Source: Gammaproteobacteria bacterium
GTDB lineage: Bacteria > Pseudomonadota > Gammaproteobacteria > Steroidobacterales > Steroidobacteraceae
Length of the DNA: 64,000 bases
Reading direction: 5' to 3'
NCBI GenBank assembly: GCA_025357835.1
Contig: JANYLM010000130.1
Location: forward strand, 62,001 to 126,000
The position numbers and the translations under genes were made by a program. Of the stretch, positions 1 to 8,970 are shown piece after piece. The notes beneath the pieces were generated by a model that made no database searches, had not been told where the DNA came from, and saw nothing but the letters and a program-made list of their open reading frames with translations. How positions within the stretch are numbered: the first letter of the stretch is position 1; every line of letters begins with the position of its first letter.

Positions 1-90
1 AGTTTTTCAACAGAATCGGTCGGGCACGTTTGGCCGAGAATAGCGACGTCGCGAGCACACAGTCGCGACGTCGCTAAGTTACGACTGAGG

Positions 91-729
91 TTACTTGTTA
101 GCTCGAGTCGTGAACCAGATCTGCGGTTGGCCTTTGACGCCAGCGCTCTGCATAGCGGTCTTGAGTTCTGCTGACGCTGCGAATGCCTTCGCCGCGGCTT
201 GCGACGCAAAGTCGTGGTAAGCAGTCACGTCATTTGGGTTATCGGTCGCTTGATAAACGGCCTGCGCCAGTACGCCCATTTTTGCAGCGGTTGCCTGAAA
301 GGCATCGTAGGCCTTGCGCCATGCGGCGTAGTCGGTCACTTCATGGTGCACGAACATTCTTACGTGGCTCGCCTTACCCGATGCTCCGGACGTCATCACT
401 GTGTACCAAATAGTCGGCGCGCCTTTAACGCCGGCACCCTCCATCGCAGCTTTAAGCTTGTCGGATGCCGCGAAGGCCTTCGCCTTTTGTTCAGATTTAA
501 AGTCGTGCACAACCGTGACGTCATTCGGATCGTCCGTCGACTGGTAGAGCGCCTGCGCAGTAACGCCCATTTGTCGCTGCGTCGCACGGAACCCGTCGTA
601 TTCTTTACGCCACTTCGCGTAGTCCGTTACCTCATGCCGTACGAACATGCGTACGCCAGCGGCTTCCACCGGCGTCGCGATTGATAAAAGACCAAGCGAC
701 AACGCGCTGATCAACAAGAATGAACGCAT
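91..729 (-). CDS. exported protein with two tandem ABM-like domains
   Basis: A 212-residue protein with a signal peptide (MRSFLLISAL..., cleavage near the VEAA at residues 21-24). The mature part is an internal duplication: residues about 26-110 and 123-207 align almost position for position, both starting VRMFV(R/H)HEVTDYA and sharing WRK-YD-F-AT, DxPNDVT and KAFAAS segments. The size and pattern recall the dimeric alpha/beta-barrel (antibiotic-biosynthesis-monooxygenase-like) fold, where two copies would make an internal dimer; that assignment is an inference from pattern. It stands alone on this strand and no partner is evident. The reaction is unknown. The two copies have diverged, so the duplication is not recent. 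Confidence 0.75.
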   Translation of the reverse strand: MRSFLLISALSLGLLSIATPVEAAGVRMFVRHEVTDYAKWRKEYDGFRATQRQMGVTAQALYQSTDDPNDVTVVHDFKSEQKAKAFAASDKLKAAMEGAGVKGAPTIWYTVMTSGASGKASHVRMFVHHEVTDYAAWRKAYDAFQATAAKMGVLAQAVYQATDNPNDVTAYHDFASQAAAKAFAASAELKTAMQSAGVKGQPQIWFTTRANK

Positions 730-1198
730 AGAACCTCCCGAGTTATAAATTGCTTATGAGTACTGTCGTCAGTATTGCGCACCGCAATTGGACATTAGTA
801 GTATATCTTGACGGAACAACCTTGGATCGTCGTCCGTCCGCTGCGACTGGCTATACCGACTCCGAATGCCCCATTCAACTACGAGGTGGCTGTGCCTGTC
901 TTGGTTCAATCCGCTAATGTATTGCGCATTAAGACGACTACATTTTGACCAGGACCTGGCCTGGGATGCCCAGGTACTCGACGGACCGAGGCGGCGCCCG
1001 TATGTGGACGCTCTGCTCAAGACACGGCTGTCTGTCGACTCGGCGGCGCAGCCGCCGTCCGGATGTCATTGGCAAGCAGATCACCCGTTAAAGAAGAGAA
1101 TCACCCTGCCTAGGCGTCCATCCGCCAGTTTCTCACGCCGCGTGTCCAGCCCTGGAACAAGGGCAAACTGGTCGGTCAAAAGGCGCTAGACTTGTGAT
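730..1198. other. intergenic stretch without recognised gene
   Basis: About 470 bases between two divergently read genes. Short open frames exist on both strands (769-1020 minus, 866-1189 plus), but neither translation resembles a known family, and I see no tandem repeat or terminator. It must contain the promoters of the two flanking genes, which I cannot place confidently. Confidence 0.4.
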
Positions 1199-2029
1199 GT
1201 GAGCACGCCTGCATACCCGCCTGTTCAACGCTGGTTGGCGTTCGTCACGACGGCAATGGTTGCGGCAGTGCTGTGTTGTCAGGGTGGCTGCGTCGCCACC
1301 AAATACAAGCTCGCCAAAAAGAACACGCCGCCCGTACAACTTCTGAATGTTCCCTTTCCACCCTCAGCACCGCTGCAACCGACGCTTGCTGCACTAATTT
1401 CTTATGGCGGTCCCGGTTCGTGGAAGCGTGAAGCGTTGTGGGATGAATACGTCGTCACGCTCCAGAACAGCGGCGAGCGACCGGTCACCATTGATTCTAC
1501 GACGCTGACAGACTCGGATGCTTTGGTCATCGCAGCAGGTATCGATCCGTGGGCGCTCGAAAAGCAGAGCAAGCTCCTGGAGAAGCAGTACCGTGCTAGC
1601 GGTCTTGCCTTCGTTCGCACTGCCGGACCTAGCGTGCTCATCGTCGGTGCAGGCGCGGCGGCGGTTGCGGCCACGACGAGTTCGATTTTCGTATCGGCCG
1701 CTGCTGCCGGCGCGGCCCTGGCTGCGGTGGTCGTCCTGCCGGTCTACTACGGCACCGTGTTGGGTATCAATCACCACAACAAGAAAGCCGTCATGGCTGA
1801 ATTCACGCGCCGGCGGCTACCGCTGCCGCTAACGCTGGCACCGGGCGAGACGCGCAGCGGGAGTGTGTTCTATCCGACGGTGCGAAACCCCCGTTCTCTC
1901 GAGTTGCATTGGTCGAGCGAAACCGGTAGTGGCCTAGTTGCATTGCCACTCGACTTTCTGCACGGGCTGCACGTGCCGGCCGTACCGCCAGCCGCTGCAC
2001 CCCGCAAAAGCGCCAAACCCGGAAATTAG
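1199..2029 (+). CDS. putative lipoprotein of unknown function
   Basis: A 276-residue protein starting at GTG. The N-terminus has a hydrophobic stretch ending in a cysteine-rich segment (LCCQGGC, residues 25-31). This suggests a lipoprotein signal, although the residues before the last Cys are not a textbook lipobox. The centre (about 138-190) holds a long alanine/valine-rich hydrophobic segment that could be one or two membrane spans. The region before it looks like a small beta domain (VVTLQNSGERPVTIDSTTL), which resembles immunoglobulin-like surface modules. The C-terminus is Pro/Ala-rich. I do not recognise the family. It lies 66 bases before the next gene on the same strand. Confidence 0.6.
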   Translation: MSTPAYPPVQRWLAFVTTAMVAAVLCCQGGCVATKYKLAKKNTPPVQLLNVPFPPSAPLQPTLAALISYGGPGSWKREALWDEYVVTLQNSGERPVTIDSTTLTDSDALVIAAGIDPWALEKQSKLLEKQYRASGLAFVRTAGPSVLIVGAGAAAVAATTSSIFVSAAAAGAALAAVVVLPVYYGTVLGINHHNKKAVMAEFTRRRLPLPLTLAPGETRSGSVFYPTVRNPRSLELHWSSETGSGLVALPLDFLHGLHVPAVPPAAAPRKSAKPGN

Positions 2030-2095
2030 AAACTGGTCTGATTTAACGTGGCGGAATCGCGGACCCAGCTTGGTCCCTAGAGGAACATCAGAAGC

Positions 2096-3721
2096 ATGGA
2101 AACGATTGGCGGCGACTTACGCGAGATGCAACGAATCCCCCTGGCCGCATCTCACGTAGAGGCGCTCCTCGCGGCGGGTAAGATTGCCACGTATTCTGCT
2201 GGCACGTTTCTCGCTAGGCCCGGCGAGCCGGTGGATCGCTTCGTCTATGTGGAGGAAGGCGAGATCGAAGTGGTCAACCCCTACACGGATGAACGCCATC
2301 TGCCCTCGACGCTCGGTCCCACCCAGTTTATGGGCGAAATTTCTTTTCTGAACGGCGGCGCATGGTCGATGCCAATGCGCGCGGTACGGGACACTCGGGT
2401 AATTGAGGTACCGCGGGAAGCGATGCTGACGCTAATGTCTCAGATCCCTGAGATGTCTGACATCATCATCACGGTGTTTTCGGCGCGCCGCCGCCGCCAA
2501 CTTGACGACCGCGACAGCAGCTTACGGCTCATCGGAGAAGATGAGGACCGTAACGTGCGTCGGATCGCAGAGTTCGCTAGCCGCAACCGCATTCCATACA
2601 CGTCTTTACCGCTGGGAAGCACCGAGGCGCAAGCTACGGCCAAAAGGTGCTCGATCGGCGCGGCAGAGCCCGCAGTGATTTTCGGGCGCGACGTCGTTCT
2701 AAAGGACCCCACGCCGGACAAGGTCGCGCTGTTGCTCGGCCTTAATCTTGATTTCAAGAACGACGAAGCTTTCGACGTTTTAATCGTGGGCGGCGGGCCG
2801 GCGGGAGTTGCTGCGGGCGTCTATGCGGGGGCTGAAGGCCTTTGCGCATTGGTGGTAGAAGATGTAGCCATCGGGGGCCAAGCCGGAACTTCCAGCCGTA
2901 TCGAGAATTATATGGGCTTTCCGACCGGCATTTCCGGCGCGGACCTTGTCTGGCGCGGCGAAGTACAGGCGATGAAATTCGGGACTCGCTTCGCTATGCC
3001 GCGCCGGGTGGTGCTGCTGCAGAGGCTCGAGGACGAGAGCTTTTGTGCCACGTTCGACAACGGCCAGCGAGTTAGCGCCAAGGCAGTTGTGGTTGCGACC
3101 GGGGTTCAGTACCGCCGGCTGCCGCTCGAGCGGCTTGCTGACTTCGAAGGAGCAGGTGTTTATTATGCTGCGACCGAGATCGAAACGCGCTACTGCAAGG
3201 GAACCGAAGCCGTGATCATCGGCGGCGGCAACTCAGCGGGACAGGCTGCGATGTTTCTCAGCCGCTCGGCGAGCTATGTGCGCGTATTGGTTCGCGGAGC
3301 GTCGCTGGCTGCATCGATGTCCAGCTATCTGTCCAGCCGGCTCGAAGCCGACCCAAGGATCACCATTGAGTACGGCGCCGAGGTAAGCCGGCTGTATGGT
3401 ACGGAGCATCTTGAGTCATTGGCTATTCGTAACGTGCAAAGCGGAACAAGCCGCGTCGTTGACACGCGCGCACTGTTTATTATGGTGGGCGCCGCGCCGA
3501 ACACCGATTGGCTCTCGGGACTTGTGAAGCTAGACGACAAAGGCTTTGTGGTCACCGGTTATGGTGCAGGAGGGGCAGCTTCGCCTTTCGCGACTTCGCT
3601 GCCTGGTATCTTTGCGGTTGGCGATGTTCGCGCGGGCTCGGTCAAGCGCGTCGCCTCCTCAGTCGGCGAGGGCTCGGTCGTGATCTCCAAGGTCTGGGAG
3701 TTTGTAAATCGTAGCCGGTAG
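2096..3721 (+). CDS. cyclic-nucleotide-binding / thioredoxin-reductase-like FAD oxidoreductase fusion
   Basis: A 541-residue protein in two parts. Residues about 15-140 form a cNMP-binding/CAP-type beta-roll (FxxxGEPVDRFVYVEEGEIEV; FMGEISFLNGG). Residues about 225-540 form a thioredoxin-reductase-like flavoprotein: an FAD-binding GGGPAG at 232-237, GGQAGTSSRIENYMGFP, a second dinucleotide-binding IIGGGNSAGQAA, and the closing FAVGDVRAGSVKRVASSVGEG. The redox-active CxxC of true thioredoxin reductases is missing; its place is taken by YYAATEIETRYC. A linker domain of about 80 residues joins the parts. This architecture is known in databases, but its electron acceptor is not established. The product should be cytosolic. 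It may be a flavin reductase or sensor gated by a bound nucleotide (inference). Confidence 0.85.
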   Translation: METIGGDLREMQRIPLAASHVEALLAAGKIATYSAGTFLARPGEPVDRFVYVEEGEIEVVNPYTDERHLPSTLGPTQFMGEISFLNGGAWSMPMRAVRDTRVIEVPREAMLTLMSQIPEMSDIIITVFSARRRRQLDDRDSSLRLIGEDEDRNVRRIAEFASRNRIPYTSLPLGSTEAQATAKRCSIGAAEPAVIFGRDVVLKDPTPDKVALLLGLNLDFKNDEAFDVLIVGGGPAGVAAGVYAGAEGLCALVVEDVAIGGQAGTSSRIENYMGFPTGISGADLVWRGEVQAMKFGTRFAMPRRVVLLQRLEDESFCATFDNGQRVSAKAVVVATGVQYRRLPLERLADFEGAGVYYAATEIETRYCKGTEAVIIGGGNSAGQAAMFLSRSASYVRVLVRGASLAASMSSYLSSRLEADPRITIEYGAEVSRLYGTEHLESLAIRNVQSGTSRVVDTRALFIMVGAAPNTDWLSGLVKLDDKGFVVTGYGAGGAASPFATSLPGIFAVGDVRAGSVKRVASSVGEGSVVISKVWEFVNRSR

Positions 3722-3841
3722 TACTCTCGCTTTGGACTGAAGCTGCTGCTCGGCGCTCGGACGGTGCAGCCTCCGGCGCGATCGTCGAGACAGCGATTCA
3801 TGCGACGCTTGGCAACTCGTCGGGGTTGTCAACAATGGCTC

Positions 3842-4867
3842 CTATCGCTCCGACCTACTTGTGCTCAAAGACCCACTGATCGCGCGTAAATGGCGCATAC
3901 GCTCATCCGTTGCAGGATGGCTCGACAGATAACCTGCCTGACCCTCTTGCCGATGGGCTACAGACAACTTTTTGAGCGCTTCAGCGAGCAACGTCGGCGA
4001 TCTCCCATTGAGTTTCAATACCGCCGCCGCATAATCATCCGCCTGTGCTTCCAGATCTCGCGAATATGTCGCTTGCAGGAGCGTGGCCGGTGCGATCGCG
4101 AGGAGACTGCTGAAATCACCGATATATAGCGCCAAAAACGTTGCCGCAACCGAGCTCTGCAACAACAACTGCAGACCGTGGTGTCCGTGCACATGTCCCT
4201 CTTCATGGGCAAGCGTCGCCAAGATTTCCCCGTCATCATCAATAACCGTGACGAGATCATCGAGTACGACTATCGTACCGTTCGGCAGGGCAAATGCATT
4301 TGCCCCCAATTGAGGCGAGCGACGAAACAACAATTCCGCCGTCGAATTGCCGCCCTCGGGCAGATGCAACGCATGAAATTCTACGCTGAGAGCCTGCTGA
4401 CGGTCCGTGGCGATGCCGCTCGGCAAAAAAAACTTTCCATCATCCAATAGGCGAAGCGCCTGAACGGATAATTGCTCGCTTATAGCTGCCGGCATGTTCG
4501 CTGCTGCTTTGGCGGCCGCCCACGGCATACCCCATTTGTATCCGGCGATAGCCAGCACTGCGAATGCGATGACGGCGAGCAGCACGGAGCGCGATTGGCG
4601 CTGCATGCGATCGACCCATCCATCCCGATGGGCTTGCGCCGACAACAGGTAATCTAGGGCAGGCAGATCGCGTACCTCGCAGAATGCACCGTCATTGAAA
4701 CGCAGCCGACGCGCCGCCCGCCCAAGCCGCTCGTCCACTTTGACCTCGGCGAACGGAACGCGCACCTCGAAGTCTTCACCACTAACGACAAGATTTTCGC
4801 CTGCGACCTCCAACCTGACCACGCGAACGCGCGTTGAGCGTCCGTCCATGTAGTCAGCGGTAAGCAT
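3842..4867 (-). CDS. M48-family membrane metalloprotease
   Basis: A 341-residue M48 (HtpX/Ste24-like) zinc protease. The zinc-binding HEEGH is at residues 221-225 (TLAHEEGHVHGHH), followed by a downstream acidic ligand candidate in DLEAQADDYAAAVL. A single membrane span lies around residues 95-113, and a small N-terminal domain (1-75) rich in beta pattern precedes it. I chose the ATG at 4867 because it follows a good ribosome site (GGGAG) and begins 16 bases after the stop of the upstream DUF898 gene. A longer frame to 4963 would overlap that gene by about 80 bases. It probably degrades misfolded membrane or periplasmic proteins. The DUF898-M48 pairing recurs in other proteobacteria, so the two probably work together. 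Confidence 0.88.
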   Translation of the reverse strand: MLTADYMDGRSTRVRVVRLEVAGENLVVSGEDFEVRVPFAEVKVDERLGRAARRLRFNDGAFCEVRDLPALDYLLSAQAHRDGWVDRMQRQSRSVLLAVIAFAVLAIAGYKWGMPWAAAKAAANMPAAISEQLSVQALRLLDDGKFFLPSGIATDRQQALSVEFHALHLPEGGNSTAELLFRRSPQLGANAFALPNGTIVVLDDLVTVIDDDGEILATLAHEEGHVHGHHGLQLLLQSSVAATFLALYIGDFSSLLAIAPATLLQATYSRDLEAQADDYAAAVLKLNGRSPTLLAEALKKLSVAHRQEGQAGYLSSHPATDERMRHLRAISGSLSTSRSER

Positions 4868-4883
4868 CAGCTCACTCCCAGGT

Positions 4884-5975
4884 CTACAACGACATATCGA
4901 GATCGAATGCAGACGCCGTTTCCTCCCCAACCGCGCTGATTTTGTCAGGCTCCGTGTTGACAAATTCCTGCAGGTCCCCGGCTGGAACCAGGCGGACAGC
5001 TTCCACTTGAAACTTTGCCACTCGCACCATGGCCCACGGAATGAACAAGCCGATCGTCAATGCCACCAAAACAAAATTGCTGAAGGTGATCCAAATCAAC
5101 CCGATCGGTGACATGTTGCATTCGATGCGATGTTCGCCAACTCGAGTATTATTCCAAATCAAGTTGGTGATGAGCGCGTGAAATAACGGCCCGATTGAGA
5201 TTCCCATCAGAATCAGGACCCCATACAAAACTCCCAAGGCCTTCAAGACGGCAATCGGATTGGGATGCCCGCCGTGCTTTTGAGCCTGCGATATTGCAAT
5301 GAACGCAGTGCCGATGCCACTGAAACCCACCACGATTCCGAAGACCACAATCGCCCCGAGCAATACCAGATATATTTTGTAGAATTGCCCGGCCCGGGCA
5401 TGAAACGAACATCGAGTTTGCCCGAACCAGCTGTTGTCGTGTTGGTAGGCCTTTACTCGCTGATGCATGAAGGGGGCCATCACATACACGGTGATGATCG
5501 AGAGAAAACCGTTGAGGAGAAAAACACGATAGGCTCGGGCAACTGAACCTCGAAAGTGAAAACGCACTCCGCGCCAACTCGTGTTATAGAGTCGAAAACG
5601 CAAGGAATTGCGCAGCAGCCACGGCATGGCGACTGCGATTCCGGCCAGGACGACCACTATCCACGGCGACTGAATACGCGCCGTGTAGTTATAAGCGATC
5701 AGCATGACCAGCGCGATTGCGCGGCCGAGCAAGATTTTTATGGGTTTTCCATGGAAATCGAAGCTCGAGCCGGCTAGTTCCGTGTGCCTGTAGAAGTATT
5801 GCAACCGCCGAACCTTGGCCCACGCCGAATAGATGCCGAGCGAGACGATCGTCAACAACAAATTGACGATCCAGATGCCGAAATATTCAGCACCGGTGCC
5901 GGAAAAGTGCACTAGTTCGGGGGCGCGGGTCGAGGTGTTGTGTCCGTGCGATTCACTTTCAGGGCCCTGATTCAT
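4884..5975 (-). CDS. DUF898 (YjgN-like) multi-pass membrane protein
   Basis: A 363-residue inner-membrane protein with about seven hydrophobic segments. It carries the DUF898 signatures: FSGTGAEYFGIWIVNLLLTIVSLGIYSAWAKVRRLQYFY near the start, and a repeated version later (SFHARAGQFYKIYLVLL; PIGLIWITFSNFVLVALTIGLFIPWAMVRVAKF). The family function is not known. It is the first gene of a two-gene operon with the M48 protease, which starts 16 bases after its stop. Confidence 0.88.
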   Translation of the reverse strand: MNQGPESESHGHNTSTRAPELVHFSGTGAEYFGIWIVNLLLTIVSLGIYSAWAKVRRLQYFYRHTELAGSSFDFHGKPIKILLGRAIALVMLIAYNYTARIQSPWIVVVLAGIAVAMPWLLRNSLRFRLYNTSWRGVRFHFRGSVARAYRVFLLNGFLSIITVYVMAPFMHQRVKAYQHDNSWFGQTRCSFHARAGQFYKIYLVLLGAIVVFGIVVGFSGIGTAFIAISQAQKHGGHPNPIAVLKALGVLYGVLILMGISIGPLFHALITNLIWNNTRVGEHRIECNMSPIGLIWITFSNFVLVALTIGLFIPWAMVRVAKFQVEAVRLVPAGDLQEFVNTEPDKISAVGEETASAFDLDMSL

Positions 5976-6120
5976 AGATGCAATTCCCTTTGACTATGAT
6001 AGTTATCAGGCAAGAGAGTAAGCCCTAATAGAGGCATTGCCTAGACCCGGACATGAATCCGTGACGGGAAGTCGCGCTGTCCAGGCATCGGTCCGTACTT
6101 CGCCGATGCATTGGCAACTA

Positions 6121-6561
6121 TTATTTCAATGTTGCTTCCTGCTTCGGCCAATTCCAGGCATAACAGACAATGAGTGCCGTAAGTGTGACCTCAACGATTC
6201 CCCAGAATATGTAGAACGCCCAAGCACCCGGCATCGTGACAAGCATAATAACCGTATAGATCACGCCTAAGATGATGTTCATCCAGCGATTCAGGTTAGG
6301 CTTTAACGCCAGCGATAGGAACACCATGACGCTCGGGATTGCCAACATGACTGAGGTTCCCAACAAAATCCCTTGAGTCGTCGGCCCGAGTGGCCCCATT
6401 TTTCCTTCCAGCATCCCTTGCAGCGCCCCCGGTTGGTAAAGCCCGAAATAGTCGCCATAGATGTAACAGAACACCACACTTGCCCACAACGCTGAAATCT
6501 TGATCTTGACGTGGATTTTGATGTCGTCCAAGGCGGCTCCGGTTTTCTTCATTCGGTCCAA
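6121..6561 (-). CDS. DUF6326-like small membrane protein
   Basis: A 146-residue protein with four hydrophobic helices. It contains VKIKISALWASVVFCYIYGDYFGLY and a conserved-looking GPTTQGILLG loop, which match what I recall of the DUF6326 family. It has no enzymatic motif. The charged residues at both ends and the short loops fit an inner-membrane protein. It shares a strand with the next membrane gene (stop about 90 bases upstream of its start), so the two may be co-transcribed. Confidence 0.72.
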   Translation of the reverse strand: MDRMKKTGAALDDIKIHVKIKISALWASVVFCYIYGDYFGLYQPGALQGMLEGKMGPLGPTTQGILLGTSVMLAIPSVMVFLSLALKPNLNRWMNIILGVIYTVIMLVTMPGAWAFYIFWGIVEVTLTALIVCYAWNWPKQEATLK

Positions 6562-6652
6562 TTGATATCTCCTTCAGTTACGTCCGCCCGCCAGGTAAGT
6601 GCGCAACGGCAAAGCGGACCCGGCACAAGTTGCTCCCGGCGCGCCGCCATAA

Positions 6653-7390
6653 CTATGCTTTGCCAATTTGCCAGGCGTTTGCTTTCTCTTTCCACTTCGG
6701 CGCATTCACGCCCATCACCATCAGCCAGAGGGTAAGCGCTAGCTCCGCAATTCCGCCAAGGGCTGCGAAGTCAGGCAGACGAGCTGCGATCGTCGGCAAG
6801 AGAAAGATCGTGAAGCTGTCGGTCAGGTAACCCAAGCCTCCAATTGCCATCAGAATCCCAAGTATTCGAGGCAAGAAGCCCGACTTGAAAGCAAGATATC
6901 CGACTACGAGGCAGTAAATCCCGAAAAACACCCCTGCGATGTTGTAGCCGCGCGCATGCATTTTAAGAGAGATGAGCGCAAGGGCTTGCAACTGAGTCGT
7001 ATCAAATGCGCTCAGGTAGTTAGCCTTTCCCAGGAGGACCAGCGGCGCTAAGTGGTACAGACAATTTGCAGCCAGGACAGCGATCCCCGCTAGGCTGAAG
7101 AACGCGGCGAGCAAAGACAGGCTCCTGCTCACCGGCTTGAACAACACATAGAACAGGAGAGTGACAGCGATATAACACGCGAGCATAACGAGATCGGCGG
7201 CTAAGCCGAAGCGGTACAGGGTCGCGTGTGCCAAGATATTCGCCGCTGTTGCTACGGCGTCATCACGCACTGTCAGTGCGTCACGAACGAAAACTTCGGC
7301 GAAAACGCCCATGACGATAGTGATAAAATAGAAGGTGCCGGCTATTCTGGCCCACTGGCATGGCGATCTTTCAACATCTCGGTCCATCAT
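6653..7390 (-). CDS. DUF4386-family membrane protein
   Basis: A 245-residue integral membrane protein with about six spans. The opening (ARIAGTFYFITIVMGVFAEVFVR) and the central HARGYNIAGVFFGIYCLVVGYL segment are typical of DUF4386 proteins. The family's function is unknown; members often sit beside other small membrane proteins, as here. No catalytic motif is visible. Confidence 0.8.
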   Translation of the reverse strand: MMDRDVERSPCQWARIAGTFYFITIVMGVFAEVFVRDALTVRDDAVATAANILAHATLYRFGLAADLVMLACYIAVTLLFYVLFKPVSRSLSLLAAFFSLAGIAVLAANCLYHLAPLVLLGKANYLSAFDTTQLQALALISLKMHARGYNIAGVFFGIYCLVVGYLAFKSGFLPRILGILMAIGGLGYLTDSFTIFLLPTIAARLPDFAALGGIAELALTLWLMVMGVNAPKWKEKANAWQIGKA

Positions 7391-7791
7391 TGTGATCCCC
7401 GTGCAGGTGGGGTCTCCACTGCAAGCCGCAACATTAGTTTATGGACACATTTTCAATTTAACCGGAGCGTCGAAATATAGCGAGTTGCGAATGACCGCTA
7501 TTGCGGGGTTTGATTGAGGCTGCGGGGTAATAGGCGGCGCCCGAGGTCTAGCTGCAGCCCCGCCTCGACCTGCGGCCTTGTGCGCCGAAATACTCTCCAT
7601 GACATGGCGGCATTTGCCGGCAACGGACCATTAGAGCAGTGGTGCCGACGCGAGGGGATTCCAAGATCGGTGAGAGTAAGCGCCGGTTCTGGGAAAGGAC
7701 TCGAGAGTTTGCCAACACTCAATCTTAGCGCACCGACCGTTTCCACCAAATTAATGCCGCGACCACCGCAGCAACCGCAAAAAATCCGATT
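7391..7791. other. intergenic stretch, no recognised gene
   Basis: About 400 bases between two genes on the minus strand. Small open frames occur (7498-7749 minus, 7514-7795 plus), but their translations are Arg/Pro-rich, look like nothing known and have no convincing ribosome site. It presumably holds the promoter of the membrane gene ending at 7390. I see no repeat or clear hairpin terminator. Confidence 0.4.
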
Positions 7792-8802
7792 CTAAATTAG
7801 TGGCATGCCCGCACGAGCCGCATCAGCCGTCGTTTCGCGGCGGGTGCCGTGACGCCGCCGCGTTTGCGAAGGCAGTTCTCCGAACAGCAATCGGTAGTGA
7901 CTTGAGAAGCGGCTCCAGTGCCATATACCGCGTCGTGCCGCAATGACGCCTATGGATTCATTCGCGCCGGCTTCCGACATCAAATCGCGTCGGATATGGT
8001 TGAGCTGCAAGGTGCGGACGTAGCTGCCCGGTCCCATCCCGACCACCGATCGGAACACGGACTCCAGCGATCGCCGGCTCAGTCCGATTTCTTTGCAAAG
8101 CGCCACGATGGATATGCCCCCAGCCAGGTTGTGGTGTACGTACTCGCGAGCACGCCTGAAAGTGGTCAGGGCGCGCGCGCCGGTGTGGCGGTTCATTTGC
8201 CTGAGGTCTTGGTCCCTTGATTCGGCGGCCATCTGCCACAGTAGGTCCGCCAAAGATGATTTGAAGCCTTTGACCGCCGCGGGGTAGCAGTCAAGCGATT
8301 CGAGGGTGGAGAAGGCTGACAATCCAGAGTGCACAAATTCGCGTAATTGTCGCGATCTGCTGGGGTCACTGAGTATTCGGGCCGATCTCAGGCTGTATCC
8401 CTCATCCGGAAGAAGCGTGCATGACACATCCATGCAGCAGATGCTCAAGCCCGCCGAGGTCTTGCCTTCGAGCATCTTGGCTTGCGGACATAGCGCGACC
8501 TGATTTTGCGAAAATACGGCTGCATTGAGCGCGCAGGGGGGCGAGATCTCGGTGAGCAGGCAGGCGGCGTAGCGTCCCTGCGGTGTGGAGGCGGATTGGG
8601 CGAGGGCACGGTTTGCCATTTCAAAGTGGATGCCGAGGTCGTCGCCGAAGACAAAGGAGCGATACTTCCCTTCGAACGGGCCGCTGCTCAGTTGCTGGTA
8701 CTGCTGGCCATAGCCATGCAAATGAGCCGCCTGGGCATCGACGTCGTCGAATTGCCCCCCGGATATCCAAGGTTGCCGCTGGGATTCTAAGTCACTCACC
8801 AT
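7792..8802 (-). CDS. AraC-family transcriptional regulator (EutR-like)
   Basis: A 336-residue regulator. The last ~100 residues form a two-helix-turn-helix AraC domain (AGGISIVALCKEIGLSRRSLESVFRSVVGMGPGSYVRTLQL, then ANESIGVIAARRGIWHWSRFSSHYRLLFGELPSQTRRRHG). The N-terminal ~200 residues are a ligand or dimerisation domain, in which HLHGYGQQYQQLSSGPFEGKY resembles EutR-type regulators of alcohol/amine operons. It is transcribed away from the TonB receptor and PQQ dehydrogenase genes across a 168-base gap, so it most likely controls them (inference). The effector is unknown. Confidence 0.88.
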   Translation of the reverse strand: MVSDLESQRQPWISGGQFDDVDAQAAHLHGYGQQYQQLSSGPFEGKYRSFVFGDDLGIHFEMANRALAQSASTPQGRYAACLLTEISPPCALNAAVFSQNQVALCPQAKMLEGKTSAGLSICCMDVSCTLLPDEGYSLRSARILSDPSRSRQLREFVHSGLSAFSTLESLDCYPAAVKGFKSSLADLLWQMAAESRDQDLRQMNRHTGARALTTFRRAREYVHHNLAGGISIVALCKEIGLSRRSLESVFRSVVGMGPGSYVRTLQLNHIRRDLMSEAGANESIGVIAARRGIWHWSRFSSHYRLLFGELPSQTRRRHGTRRETTADAARAGMPLI

Positions 8803-8970
8803 GATTCATCATATCAAAGCGGCCGGACAACCCCCGCAAACCACCGATCGTGATAGCCCGGGTACCTCCCGCAGCATAATTGCGCAAAGCGGATAACGCC
8901 GGGGTCGTGCCACCGGCTATTTTGTTCGCTACGGCAGCAAGAAATATTCGCAGTTCATAGGAGAGTAGGG

